Assembly: GCA_019118885.1 (NCBI GenBank)
Contig: DWYB01000076.1
Span: 1-33,016 of the forward strand
Length of the DNA: 33,016 nucleotides
Direction of reading: 5' to 3'
Origin: Candidatus Mediterraneibacter surreyensis
GTDB lineage: Bacteria > Bacillota > Clostridia > Lachnospirales > Lachnospiraceae
The number at the start of each line of letters is the position of its first letter. Within the stretch, counting starts at the first letter, position 1. This document shows positions 1 through 7,805 of this stretch, one piece after another. The translations under genes were made by a program, and so were the position numbers. The notes below the pieces were generated by a model, which saw only the letters and a program-made list of their open reading frames with translations, did not search any database and was not told the origin of the DNA.

Positions 1-141
1 TACTCAGGATCATCTCCCTTTGACTGCGCCCTCCGCGGTCCATTTGGTAAACTGCATCTCGGCCCGGCTCTCACCCACCCGGACTCTCTGTGCGCGCATG
101 AATACTTTGATCTCCGCATCAACGGTTTGAAATATTTCGTT
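1..141 (-). promoter_or_regulatory. T-box riboswitch leader, 5' part (cut by window edge)
   Basis: Read on the minus strand, this stretch has AGAGAGTC (82-89) followed by GGTGAGAGCC (66-75), the paired conserved elements of the stem I distal region of T-box leaders. It then runs to a GAGTA motif at the window edge, as expected after stem I. A promoter lies immediately upstream, so the leader starts near 140. The antiterminator with its TGGNACCGCG-like T-box and the controlled gene, probably an aminoacyl-tRNA synthetase or an amino-acid gene, lie beyond the left edge. I could not assign the specifier codon. That this is a tRNA-sensing leader follows from the family; the motifs are seen directly. 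Confidence 0.75.
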
Positions 142-147
142 TTGTGC

Positions 148-177
148 ATCTTACCACCAGACAACCGTGGCTGTCAA
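148..177 (-). promoter_or_regulatory. Sigma-A promoter of the T-box leader
   Basis: The minus strand shows TTGACA (172-177), an 18-base spacer and TAAGAT (148-153). Transcription would start near 140 and enter the T-box leader directly, which supports both calls. Confidence 0.65.
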
Positions 178-236
178 GAAATTTTTGAATATTTTTTTGT
201 AGCAGTTCAGTTTATGGCACTGCCGCAGTAAGCACG

Positions 237-1664
237 TCAATGCGTTTTTCCAAATGGCGCGGGCTGAACTTGCTGCATTATTTCACGCATCCACTCCTCT
301 GTTTCCTGCCCGTCTCTGCTGTTCACATACACTGGCCCGTCCTCTGTCATGATCTCCAGAACGGGCGTATATCCGACATACAGATACATCCGGCATTTTC
401 CTGTTTTTTCGCCTTTAAATCTGCCCATCATCTTATGCTGGTCTGCGCCGCCGTTGATCCTTCGATAATCATCATCCGGAAGACTGTCCAGCAGTTCCAC
501 ACCTGTGATGTCGTCATAAGCTATGTCGTAATCCGAATATCCCGATGTGATCTCTACCTGAGTATCGGACGTATTCAGTTCAATCGGAACAAAGTCAATC
601 TTCCACATCTCGACGCACCCCCATACCAGAAATACTGCCACGAACACAATAGCCAGAAACATAAAGATCTTTCCTGCTGGTTTTGCCATATTTGTTGTGT
701 AGTTCCATGAACACGCCCAGTCCTGGACCATCAGACGCTTGTCATTTGGATTGCTGTACCAGCCGTTCTTCCAGTACACGTCATCATCAATGTACAGCGG
801 CCGGTCATTTTTCTGAAGCAATTTTTCTTTCCGGCTGCGCATATAGAAGAATCCGCCAATCAGGAAGAATCCCGGCATGGTCTCCATAATGCAGTAGACC
901 ACAAGCACCCCCGTACTGATCCATCCGTCCCCATCGATACCTGACACCACAACGAGATACGCCGCCGCATTAAACAGGCTGCTCCCGACCAGCGCCCAGG
1001 ACCATACATTTTTCTGCATCCGATTGACTTCTACGTTCAGACCGGAATCCTCGCTGTACACTTTATTGCGCATCCTGAGTATGGCAATATGCAGGATACC
1101 GAAGGTGAGGCTGACGAGGATCCCCGTGACCGGAAATATCCAGCCGTCGTCGGACGTTATCAGATATTTTCTGATATCTATATCGATGCACGGCATCAGG
1201 ATCAACGCGCAGAAAAGCAGGTGCCACCACGGGGACAATCCCATCCTGCCGGACTGGACCGCCGCTTTCGTATCCACTGCCATGATCCGGCTTCCGCCGC
1301 TCCCGATCCATCCTTTCTCCACTTTCATATCATACAGTTTCCGATGGTTTCCATACAGAAGCGCCATAGCCCCGACGCAGAATTCCAGCAGCCATACCGA
1401 CCATACGATCATAAAAACAGAGATGTACCAGAAACAGAACGCACAGACGGCAGTACTGATTAGCACGTTTACCGCGTAGAATATCTTCGTGTTTCTGCGA
1501 TACCGTGCCATAAAGGCCGTGACTTCCTCACTCTCCGCCGCGCTCTGCGGCAGATGCACCCCAAGAAGCATTCCCTCGGAATATTTCCGTTTCGTTCCAT
1601 AAACTGCATAGAAAATACCGATGATAACAAGGTCGATCACCGCAAACATGACAAACATAAACAT
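237..1664 (-). CDS. Multi-pass membrane protein with DUF5808-like and bacterial PH-like domains
   Basis: The product is 475 residues. Hydrophobic segments are visible near residues 1-20, 58-98, 150-200, 225-275 and 335-352. Between the last two groups is a cytosolic patch (about 290-330) containing WKNGWYSNPNDKRLMV, which resembles the DUF5808 motif. The C-terminal 110 residues after the last membrane segment look like a small bacterial PH-type beta domain. The gene starts 3 bases after the stop of the GntR regulator, with a GGGGGTG ribosome site inside the end of that gene, so the two are co-transcribed and probably translationally coupled. YtrA-type GntR regulators commonly control adjacent membrane proteins or transporters. 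The biochemical function is unknown, and the domain names are recognised by eye only. Confidence 0.75.
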   Translation of the reverse strand: MFMFVMFAVIDLVIIGIFYAVYGTKRKYSEGMLLGVHLPQSAAESEEVTAFMARYRRNTKIFYAVNVLISTAVCAFCFWYISVFMIVWSVWLLEFCVGAMALLYGNHRKLYDMKVEKGWIGSGGSRIMAVDTKAAVQSGRMGLSPWWHLLFCALILMPCIDIDIRKYLITSDDGWIFPVTGILVSLTFGILHIAILRMRNKVYSEDSGLNVEVNRMQKNVWSWALVGSSLFNAAAYLVVVSGIDGDGWISTGVLVVYCIMETMPGFFLIGGFFYMRSRKEKLLQKNDRPLYIDDDVYWKNGWYSNPNDKRLMVQDWACSWNYTTNMAKPAGKIFMFLAIVFVAVFLVWGCVEMWKIDFVPIELNTSDTQVEITSGYSDYDIAYDDITGVELLDSLPDDDYRRINGGADQHKMMGRFKGEKTGKCRMYLYVGYTPVLEIMTEDGPVYVNSRDGQETEEWMREIMQQVQPAPFGKTH

Positions 1665-1667
1665 GGT

Positions 1668-2054
1668 TTACACCCCCATCTCCGCAAATGCATCCTCGCA
1701 CAGCCTCAGAAATTCTTCCCGTTTCAGGCCCCGCAGTTTCGCCTCGGCGCTCAAAAGCTCCAGCTCGTCTCCCAGATGCTCCCTGTAACCGGCTGCTGCT
1801 ACTTCACCCATAGCCTGCGCTGGCTTTACAATAGCCCCTTTCCGCCGGTCCGTCTCAATGAATCCCTCAGATTTCAGAAGCTGATAAGCTTTACTCACTG
1901 TCATAGTGTTGACTCCCAGCTCCGACGCAAGCTGCCGCACCGTGGGCAGATTTTCTCCCGGCGCCAGTTCTCCTCTGCCGATCCCTTTGACAATCTCATT
2001 TCTGAGCTGGATATAAATGGGAATCTCACCCGACATATCGATCTTAAGTACCAT
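1668..2054 (-). CDS. GntR family transcriptional regulator, YtrA subfamily
   Basis: The 128-residue protein has an N-terminal winged helix-turn-helix typical of GntR: PIYIQLRNEIVKGI near residue 12, LPTVRQLASELGVNTMTVSKAY near 40-60 and the wing GFIETDRRKGAIV near 70. Only about 50 residues follow, too short for a FadR or HutC ligand domain. That short helical tail is diagnostic of the YtrA subfamily, which usually represses its own operon. The start has GAGGT 7 bases upstream. It heads a two-gene operon with the DUF5808-like membrane protein, and its promoter faces away from the EFR1 gene, so it could influence both. The ligand is unknown. Confidence 0.9.
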   Translation of the reverse strand: MVLKIDMSGEIPIYIQLRNEIVKGIGRGELAPGENLPTVRQLASELGVNTMTVSKAYQLLKSEGFIETDRRKGAIVKPAQAMGEVAAAGYREHLGDELELLSAEAKLRGLKREEFLRLCEDAFAEMGV

Positions 2055-2126
2055 ACAGACTACCTCTTTTCTTCACAACCCTTTCCGATCTCATATCAAA
2101 TATGTCTTCCAACTTTGTTGCTTTGC

Positions 2127-2154
2127 ATTATACCATATAATACAATTAATACAA
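2127..2154 (-). promoter_or_regulatory. Promoter of the GntR operon
   Basis: The minus strand reads TTGTAT (2149-2154), 16 bases, then TATAAT (2127-2132). The spacer and -35 contain a repeated TTGTATTA-type sequence in an AT-rich block, a plausible autoregulatory site for the YtrA-type repressor. The operator role is inference. Confidence 0.5.
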
Positions 2155-2190
2155 TATCCTTTTCCCGAACACCGTGCATTTTTTCACATA

Positions 2191-2202
2191 GTATGCTATC
2201 AT
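2191..2202 (+). promoter_or_regulatory. Possible extended -10 promoter of the EFR1 gene
   Basis: TGCTATCAT here matches an extended -10 (TGnTATnnT). No convincing -35 is seen 17 bases upstream. It is 84 bases before the EFR1 start and is the best candidate in the divergent intergenic region. Confidence 0.35.
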
Positions 2203-2285
2203 AGTTGTTACCGGATTATGACTTCTGTGCTCAGATATCTGTCTCTCTGCCGGAAGATCAAATACATACAAAGGAGTTTTGTTTT

Positions 2286-3068
2286 ATGAAAATGAATGAA
2301 CTGAAGCTTGTCTATTTCAGCCCGACAGGCGCAACAAGAAAAGCAGTCATGGAGACTGCCCGCAATATCGATCTGAAGTCCGTATCTTTCGATTTCTCCG
2401 TGTACAAGGAAAAGAAACCTGCACTGAAATTTGCGCATAATGATTTCGCTATCTTTGCAATCCCGGTATATTACGGACGCGTACCCGCTCTTTTCATGGA
2501 ATACCTTGATAATATCTCAGGCGACAACACCCCTGCTGCCCTGATTGCCACATACGGATGCCGCGAATACGAAGACGCTCTCCTGGAGCTGAAAACAGAA
2601 GTGGAAAACCGCGGATTTAAAGTCATCGGAGCCGCAGCATTTCCGGCAGAACACTCCATCATACCGACGATCGGCGCAAGAAGACCCAATAAAACAGACC
2701 TGAAGACCATCGCTGAATATGGCGTGGAGCTTAACCGCAGGATCAGAAAGGAAGAATCTTTCGATCACATCAACATTCAGGTGCCCGGCAATAATCCTTA
2801 CAAAAAATACGGCAAAAACGTCCTCTTTCCGAAAGCAGAGCTCAGTATGTGCACACTCTGCGGCGCCTGCGCCAAAGTCTGTCCGGCTGATGCGATCCCG
2901 ATAAAAGAGCCGAAAAAGACAGATACAAAGAAATGCATTGGCTGTATGAAATGCGTTCGTGTCTGTAAACAAAACGCAAGAAGCGTTAACTCGCTGAAAA
3001 TGAGAGTAGCGGAAGGGAAACTTAAGAAAGTCTGCCATAGCGATAAGAAAGCAGAGATTTTCCTGTAA
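2286..3068 (+). CDS. EFR1-type flavodoxin/ferredoxin fusion protein
   Basis: The 260-residue product joins an N-terminal flavodoxin-like domain to a C-terminal two-cluster bacterial ferredoxin. The flavodoxin phosphate loop is YFSPTGATRKAV near residue 10. The ferredoxin part has CTLCGACAKVCP and CIGCMKCVRVCK near 195-240, each a CxxCxxCxxxC motif for a [4Fe-4S] cluster. It should carry electrons between FMN and iron-sulfur partners in the cytosol; the partner is unknown. I chose the ATG at 2286 because AAGGAG lies at 2271-2276. A longer in-frame extension to 2205 has no ribosome site. The gene is alone, divergent from the GntR operon and convergent with trhP across a long palindromic region. 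Confidence 0.85.
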   Translation: MKMNELKLVYFSPTGATRKAVMETARNIDLKSVSFDFSVYKEKKPALKFAHNDFAIFAIPVYYGRVPALFMEYLDNISGDNTPAALIATYGCREYEDALLELKTEVENRGFKVIGAAAFPAEHSIIPTIGARRPNKTDLKTIAEYGVELNRRIRKEESFDHINIQVPGNNPYKKYGKNVLFPKAELSMCTLCGACAKVCPADAIPIKEPKKTDTKKCIGCMKCVRVCKQNARSVNSLKMRVAEGKLKKVCHSDKKAEIFL

Positions 3069-3079
3069 ATCAAATTCGT

Positions 3080-3426
3080 ATTTGTCGGACTGAATGACGA
3101 TTGGAATAAGGTCCGAAAACGGACGAGGATGAGGCACTGAAATACTTTTGAGATGAACGGCATGTGCTTCAGGCTCCGCTCCATAATCTGAGAAAAATTA
3201 AAGGGTCTGAAATCTGATTAAAGACAAAGCCGCAAAATGGATAACTCGCCTTCGGCTCAAACAATCCATTTTGCGGCTTAACATCAGCTTCCAGACCCTT
3301 AACTTTTTCTAGCAGATTATTCCGAAGTCGCCTTCCTCGCATACCGTTCATCTCTTTTCAAGTTTTTCTGCGCCTCATCTCCATCCGTTTTCTACTTCAT
3401 CGAATTCGGCAGTCACTCCGACAAAT
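3080..3426. repeat. Long imperfect hairpin 1 of the intergenic element
   Basis: The two arms align along almost their whole length. Perfect blocks are 3080-3089/3417-3426, 3115-3123/3384-3392, 3128-3135/3372-3379, 3150-3160/3344-3354, 3201-3209/3292-3300 and a 16-bp tip stem 3227-3242/3264-3279. The tip loop is about 21 bases. Many arm differences are transitions. More of them become G-U pairs when read on the minus strand than on the plus strand, a weak hint of minus-strand transcription. Confidence 0.75.
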
Positions 3427-3514
3427 CGGAATGCAAAAGAACCCGGTTGAAGGGGAAAGTAATCGAGAAGAACTTATTTATAGATCAGGCAGAAAACTAC
3501 TTCCAGTTATAGAG

Positions 3515-3646
3515 ATTTCTGGTTCCGCTTGTCTGCTTTATATCTTCAGGATGCTCCCATGTCAAGCCTGCGAAGCACCTGTTTACAGGCAAGGGCTTGA
3601 CATGGGAGCATCCTGAAAATAAATATTAATCAAGCGGACCAGAAAT
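3515..3646. repeat. Hairpin 2 with a perfect 24-bp stem
   Basis: The inner stem 3545-3568 pairs perfectly with 3594-3617 (24 bp) around a 25-base loop. An outer stem pairs 3515-3523 with 3638-3646 and 3525-3531 with 3631-3637, leaving one bulged base. This is far longer than a rho-independent terminator and neither side has the adjacent T run of one. Confidence 0.8.
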
Positions 3647-3779
3647 CATTGCGGCTCGAATTCGAACCCTTGGCTTAACCGATCCTTTATCAATCAGAAT
3701 CCAAATAAATCTCAGTCGATAAAGTTCCGATTTTGATCCTTCCGTTCAAATTTGTTTTTCGGGCTAGAAAAGAAAGCAG

Positions 3780-3908
3780 CCGGGAGACAGGTATTGCGTA
3801 CGCACCGTTGGAGCAGCGTCGGCACTTAGAGCGCGTCTTTTGCGCTCTTATGTACCGCTACGCTGCGACCGAGTGAAAACGAGTGCGTTAGCAATACCTG
3901 TCTCCTGG
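3780..3908. repeat. Hairpin 3 with a 15-bp basal stem
   Basis: The basal stem 3783-3797 pairs perfectly with 3891-3905. Further in, 3800-3805 pairs with 3883-3888, 3813-3819 with 3860-3866 and 3829-3834 with 3842-3847, giving one long rod. It is the first part reached by transcripts leaving trhP, so it may also protect that 3' end. Confidence 0.75.
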
Positions 3909-3942
3909 CGGATACTTTACTAATACGACAAATACGAATTTC

Positions 3943-5166
3943 TCACTCTTTTCTGCGCAATATATCATACTCTTCCGGCACTTCGCTCAGATCCACCCAC
4001 AGCACCTGCTTGGAATGTGGTGCACTCTCCTGCTCTTCTCCGTCTTCATTGAAGATCTTCCTTACAGTCACTTCCTCATTCCTGCCGTCCGGCTTCATGA
4101 TCTCGATAGTCTCTCCGACAGAAAACTTGTTTCTCTGCTCGATCCGGCACAGTCCGTCTTTCGTTTCTCCTACAATCCCAAGGTAAGTATACTCCTTATT
4201 ATATGTGTTACTGTCGTAGATCTGAGTATTCTCATCCGGCTTTCCAAAGAAAAATCCAGTGGTGAACTGGCGATAAGTGCAGTTGGAGATCTGATCCAGA
4301 TACCAGGGCATATTCTCACGGTACAGTTCCGGATCTTTCTGGTAATCATCAATCGCTTTCCGGTAAGTACGCGCTACTGTTGCCACATAGAGGGCCGTCT
4401 TCATTCTCCCCTCAATCTTAAAACTGTCGATCCCCGCGTCAATGAGCTCCGGTATATGTTCGATCATACACAGATCCTTAGAGTTGAAGATATACGTTCC
4501 TCTCTCATTTTCATAGACCGGCATGTACTCTCCCGGTCTCGTCTCTTCCACCACCGCATATTTCCAGCGGCACGGATGGGTGCAGGCGCCTCGGTTTGCA
4601 TCTCTTCCGGTAAAATAATTGCTCAAAAGGCATCTGCCGGAATAAGAAATGCACATTGCCCCGTGAACAAATGTCTCAATTTCCAAGTCTGCCGGAATAT
4701 TTTCCCGCAATTCTTTTAATTCTTTCATGGACAGCTCTCTTGCCGATACCACACGGCTTGCTCCCTGACGATACCAGAAGTTATAAGTTCCATAGTTGGT
4801 ATTATTGGCCTGTGTACTGATATGACGCTCAATCTCCGGGCAGATTTCTTTCGCGATGTCAAACACCCCGGGATCTGCTATGATAAGAGCATCCGGTTTT
4901 ATTTCTTTGAGCTCTCGAAAATACTCTCTTACTCCCGGAAGATCATCGTTGTGGGCGAGTATATTTGCCGTCACATATACTTTCACACCGCGCGCATGGG
5001 CAAACGCGATTCCCTCTTTCATATCCTCCATGGAAAAATTTTTGGCTTTGGCTCGTAACCCAAAAGCCTCTCCGCCGATATACACCGCATCAGCGCCGAA
5101 GATGACGGCTGTTTTCAATACTTCCAGGCTGCTCGCCGGGATCAGTAATTCAGGATGTCTGCTCAT
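3943..5166 (-). CDS. trhP: U32 family peptidase-like tRNA 5-hydroxyuridine synthase
   Basis: This 407-residue U32 family protein probably hydroxylates U34 of tRNA. In Bacillus subtilis the U32 proteins TrhP1/TrhP2 make 5-hydroxyuridine and are encoded next to the methyltransferase TrmR, the same pairing seen here. U32 features are the N-terminal PELLIPASSLEVLKTAVIFG, GADAVYIGG and the family signature FVHGAMCISYSGRCLLSNYF with a Cys pair near residue 170-180. CTHPCRWKYAV follows shortly, giving a cysteine set suited to an iron-sulfur cluster. The C-terminal 80 residues look like the small beta domain found in this family. The start has AGGA upstream. Only one U32 gene is present here, where B. 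subtilis has two in tandem. Older annotations call it a collagenase-like protease; I consider that less likely. Confidence 0.85.
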   Translation of the reverse strand: MSRHPELLIPASSLEVLKTAVIFGADAVYIGGEAFGLRAKAKNFSMEDMKEGIAFAHARGVKVYVTANILAHNDDLPGVREYFRELKEIKPDALIIADPGVFDIAKEICPEIERHISTQANNTNYGTYNFWYRQGASRVVSARELSMKELKELRENIPADLEIETFVHGAMCISYSGRCLLSNYFTGRDANRGACTHPCRWKYAVVEETRPGEYMPVYENERGTYIFNSKDLCMIEHIPELIDAGIDSFKIEGRMKTALYVATVARTYRKAIDDYQKDPELYRENMPWYLDQISNCTYRQFTTGFFFGKPDENTQIYDSNTYNKEYTYLGIVGETKDGLCRIEQRNKFSVGETIEIMKPDGRNEEVTVRKIFNEDGEEQESAPHSKQVLWVDLSEVPEEYDILRRKE

Positions 5167-5251
5167 TTTATCTATCCTTTCCTGCCCTGAGACGGGCTAT
5201 GTCGTTTACGCATCTTCCGCCCGTTTACCCGGGCTTTTCATTCACTTCATC

Positions 5252-5896
5252 TTACTGGTTTTTAATACTCACCGCAACTCCATCTCCCAGAGGAACGATC
5301 GAAGTTGTGAGAGCCTCATTGTGTTTCAATTCGAAGAGGTATTCCCGCATCCTGGCATGGATCGTCCGGTTTCTCCGCTCTACGGCAAACCTTGATTCAA
5401 TCACATCACCGTCCTGCATTACATTGTCGGATACAAGGCAGCCGCCTGGCGGCAGAAGCCGCAGGATATCCGGAAGATAATGGATATACTGACCCTTGGC
5501 TGCATCCATAAAAATAAAGTCATAAGGACCATCCATCGTCTTCAGGACTTCAGCTGCATCCCCCTCGATCAGAATGATCTGCTTTTCCTTTCCCGCACGG
5601 CGGAAATTCTCCCTGGCAATGGGAATCCTTTTCTCATAATTTTCTATCGTTGTGATCCGGCATTCTTCCGGTACATATTCACTCATCAGCAATGCCGAGA
5701 AACCCACAGCGGTTCCGACTTCCAAAACGCGCACAGGTCTTTTCAGCATCAGGAGAACTTTAAGAAAGCTCTGCATCTCTCTTCGTATGATCGGCACGTC
5801 TGCTGCCCTGGCTTCGCTCTCTATCGTCTCCAATATTTCACTGTTTCTTGTATCCAGCGAATTGATGAAAGTAACAATACGTTCATCTACTATCAT
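5252..5896 (-). CDS. trmR: SAM-dependent O-methyltransferase, probable tRNA 5-hydroxyuridine methyltransferase
   Basis: The 214-residue protein is a class I methyltransferase of the O-methyltransferase family 3 type. The SAM-binding loop LEVGTAVGFSA is at residues 58-68, the acidic motif ITTIENYEKR follows, and FIFMDAAKGQY is the metal/catalytic region. It lies directly upstream of the U32 gene, matching trmR-trhP of B. subtilis, where TrmR methylates 5-hydroxyuridine to 5-methoxyuridine at tRNA position 34. I chose the ATG at 5896, with AAGG upstream and the family-like N-terminus MIVDERIVTF. The ATG at 5935 is in frame but lies inside a 9-bp hairpin (5920-5928/5938-5946) and lacks ribosome-site spacing. 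The function is inferred from context and family. Confidence 0.85.
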   Translation of the reverse strand: MIVDERIVTFINSLDTRNSEILETIESEARAADVPIIRREMQSFLKVLLMLKRPVRVLEVGTAVGFSALLMSEYVPEECRITTIENYEKRIPIARENFRRAGKEKQIILIEGDAAEVLKTMDGPYDFIFMDAAKGQYIHYLPDILRLLPPGGCLVSDNVMQDGDVIESRFAVERRNRTIHARMREYLFELKHNEALTTSIVPLGDGVAVSIKNQ

Positions 5897-6043
5897 AAAC
5901 CTTACCCTTATCCGACACAGATGCACAGAGAACATCCCTGTGCATCTGATCCGTATCCATATTATTCTGTTCCTTTAATATTTCTTTCAATAGCATGGTT
6001 TTATCAGCACAACACGTTTTATGTCCGGCTGCTTATGCTATCG

Positions 6044-7714
6044 CTACACATCTACATCCATGATGATCGGAATGACCATCGGTCTTCTCTTTGTCTTCTT
6101 CCAGATATAGTCATTCATCGCATCGCGGATCGTAAGCTTGATCTTATTCCAGTCGGTGTGGCGTCCGCTTAAACATTTATCGAGCGCATCCGACACTGCC
6201 TTCCGCGCATCTTCCATAAGCTGTTCTGATTCCCTGACGTATACAAAACCTCGGGATACGATATCCGGTCCCGCAAGCAGACGGTTTGTTCTGCGCTCCA
6301 ATGTAAGAACTACGATAATGATGCCGTCCTCCGCCAGATGCTGGCGGTCCCTGAGCACGATATTTCCCACATCGCCGACTCCCAGTCCGTCTACAAGTAC
6401 AGCACCCGTATGCACCTTGTCCACGACTTTTGCAGATTCTTCATCCAACTCCAGCATGTCGCCGGACTGAATGATAAATATATTTTCTTTCGGGATCCCC
6501 AGGGATCTTATCACCCCGGCGGCTGCTTTCAGATGACGGTACTCGCCGTGCACCGGAATCGCATACTTCGGCTTTACGAGAGAATAGATCAATTTCAGCT
6601 CTTCCTGACAGGCGTGTCCCGAAACATGTGTATCCTGGAAGATAACTTCCGCGCCTTTCGCGGAAAGCTCATTGATCACACGGGATACTGATTTCTCATT
6701 TCCAGGGATGGGATTGGAGCTGAAGATGATCGTATCATTCGGCTGGATCGTCACTTTCCGGTGAACATCCGCCGCCATCCTTGAAAGGGCCGCCATAGAC
6801 TCGCCCTGGCTTCCTGTCGTGATCAGAACCATTTTCTCCGGCGGATAATTCTTCATTTCATCAATCTCGATCAGCGTGTTTTCCGGCACATTTAAATACC
6901 CCAGCTCCGACGCCGTGGAGATGATGTTTACCATGCTCCGCCCCTCTACTACGACTTTTCTATGATATTTATATGCCGAGTTGATGATCTGCTGCACGCG
7001 GTCCACATTAGAAGCAAACGTCGCGATGATCAATCTTGTATTCTGATGCTCCGCAAAAATATGATCGAATGTGATACCCACCGTTCTCTCAGACTGTGTA
7101 AATCCTTTTCTCTCCGCATTTGTACTATCAGACATCAGCGCAAGTACGCCTTTCTTTCCAATCTCGGCAAATCTCTGCAGATCGATGGCATCACCGAATA
7201 CCGGCGTATAATCCACTTTGAAGTCCCCGGTATGCACGACTATTCCTGCTGGCGAATAGATCGCCAGTGCAGACGCATCCTGAATGCTGTGGTTTGTCTT
7301 GATAAATTCGATCCGGAACTTACCCAGATTAATAGACTGTCCGTGCTGAACAACCTTGCGTCTTGTACTGCGCAGAAGATTATGTTCTTTTAACTTATTC
7401 TCGATGATACCCATCGTCAGCTTTGTTGTGTAAATCGGAAGATTGATTTCCTTTAACACATAGGGCAGTGCACCGATATGATCCTCATGTCCGTGGGTGA
7501 TGACAAATCCTTTTACCTTGGATGCATTATCCTTTAAATATGTCACATCCGGGATCACGAGATCGATCCCCAGCATGTCATCCTCCGGAAAGGCCAGACC
7601 GCAGTCCACCACAACAATACTGTCTTCATACTCGAAGGCAGTGATATTCATACCAATCTGTTCCAGCCCTCCCAGCGGTATGATACGCAATTTTCCTTTT
7701 TTCTCTTTTTTCAA
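6044..7714 (-). CDS. rnj: Ribonuclease J
   Basis: The 556-residue protein is a beta-CASP metallo-beta-lactamase ribonuclease that matures and degrades RNA by endonuclease and 5' exonuclease action in the cytosol. The zinc site HGHEDH is at residues 74-79. HTGDFKVDY and SDSTNAERKG follow, and the beta-CASP region includes TTGSQGE and IPVHGEYRHL. Its length matches RNase J1/J2. I cannot tell which paralogue it is. Translation apparently begins at a TTG (7712-7714) with GGAGGT 10 bases upstream; the next in-frame residues KKEKKGKLRIIPLGG are the usual N-terminus. It sits between fur and trmR in a leftward gene block. Confidence 0.95.
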   Translation of the reverse strand: MKKEKKGKLRIIPLGGLEQIGMNITAFEYEDSIVVVDCGLAFPEDDMLGIDLVIPDVTYLKDNASKVKGFVITHGHEDHIGALPYVLKEINLPIYTTKLTMGIIENKLKEHNLLRSTRRKVVQHGQSINLGKFRIEFIKTNHSIQDASALAIYSPAGIVVHTGDFKVDYTPVFGDAIDLQRFAEIGKKGVLALMSDSTNAERKGFTQSERTVGITFDHIFAEHQNTRLIIATFASNVDRVQQIINSAYKYHRKVVVEGRSMVNIISTASELGYLNVPENTLIEIDEMKNYPPEKMVLITTGSQGESMAALSRMAADVHRKVTIQPNDTIIFSSNPIPGNEKSVSRVINELSAKGAEVIFQDTHVSGHACQEELKLIYSLVKPKYAIPVHGEYRHLKAAAGVIRSLGIPKENIFIIQSGDMLELDEESAKVVDKVHTGAVLVDGLGVGDVGNIVLRDRQHLAEDGIIIVVLTLERRTNRLLAGPDIVSRGFVYVRESEQLMEDARKAVSDALDKCLSGRHTDWNKIKLTIRDAMNDYIWKKTKRRPMVIPIIMDVDV

Positions 7715-7761
7715 AAATTAAGCACCTCCATTATGATTTATGTATCATATTACTTCCGGGC

Positions 7762-7797
7762 GCAAAAAGAACAGCAGTTTTCTTCGGCTGCTTTTAT
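7762..7797 (-). terminator. Weak terminator-like hairpin after fur
   Basis: On the minus strand a 5-bp AGCAG/CTGCT stem (7773-7777 with 7788-7792) is followed by a T-rich stretch ending TTCTTTTT. It lies between fur and the RNase J gene and might give partial termination. The stem is short. Confidence 0.3.
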
Positions 7798-7805
7798 AAA
7801 GACGG

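Larger units (their letters stand above)
3072..3941. repeat. 870-bp palindromic intergenic element (15-bp terminal inverted repeat, three hairpins)
   Basis: There is no credible gene in this stretch. It begins 4 bases after the EFR1 stop codon and ends just before the trhP stop codon. Its ends are a perfect 15-bp inverted repeat, AAATTCGTATTTGTC at 3072-3086 against 3927-3941. Between them lie three long imperfect hairpins (3080-3426, about 3515-3646 and 3780-3908). The layout resembles either a large structured RNA closed by an outer stem or a composite of MITE-like elements. No transposase, RT or protein motif is visible, and no target-site duplication is seen at the ends. I do not recognise it as a known RNA family. 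Confidence 0.7.

Noticed and set aside
3655-3690. GGGTTCGAATTCGAGCC on the minus strand looks like a tRNA T-arm
   Set aside because: The bases on either side do not form a T-stem, and no acceptor stem, D-arm or anticodon arm can be found; the similarity comes from a GAATTC-centred palindrome.
3072-3941. Insertion sequence
   Set aside because: There is no transposase or fragment of one, and no target duplication at the 15-bp ends. A non-autonomous element remains possible and is discussed as such.
5920-5946. 9-bp hairpin between the RNase J gene and trmR as a terminator
   Set aside because: No T run follows on the minus strand. I used it only as support for the downstream trmR start; it might be a processing site.
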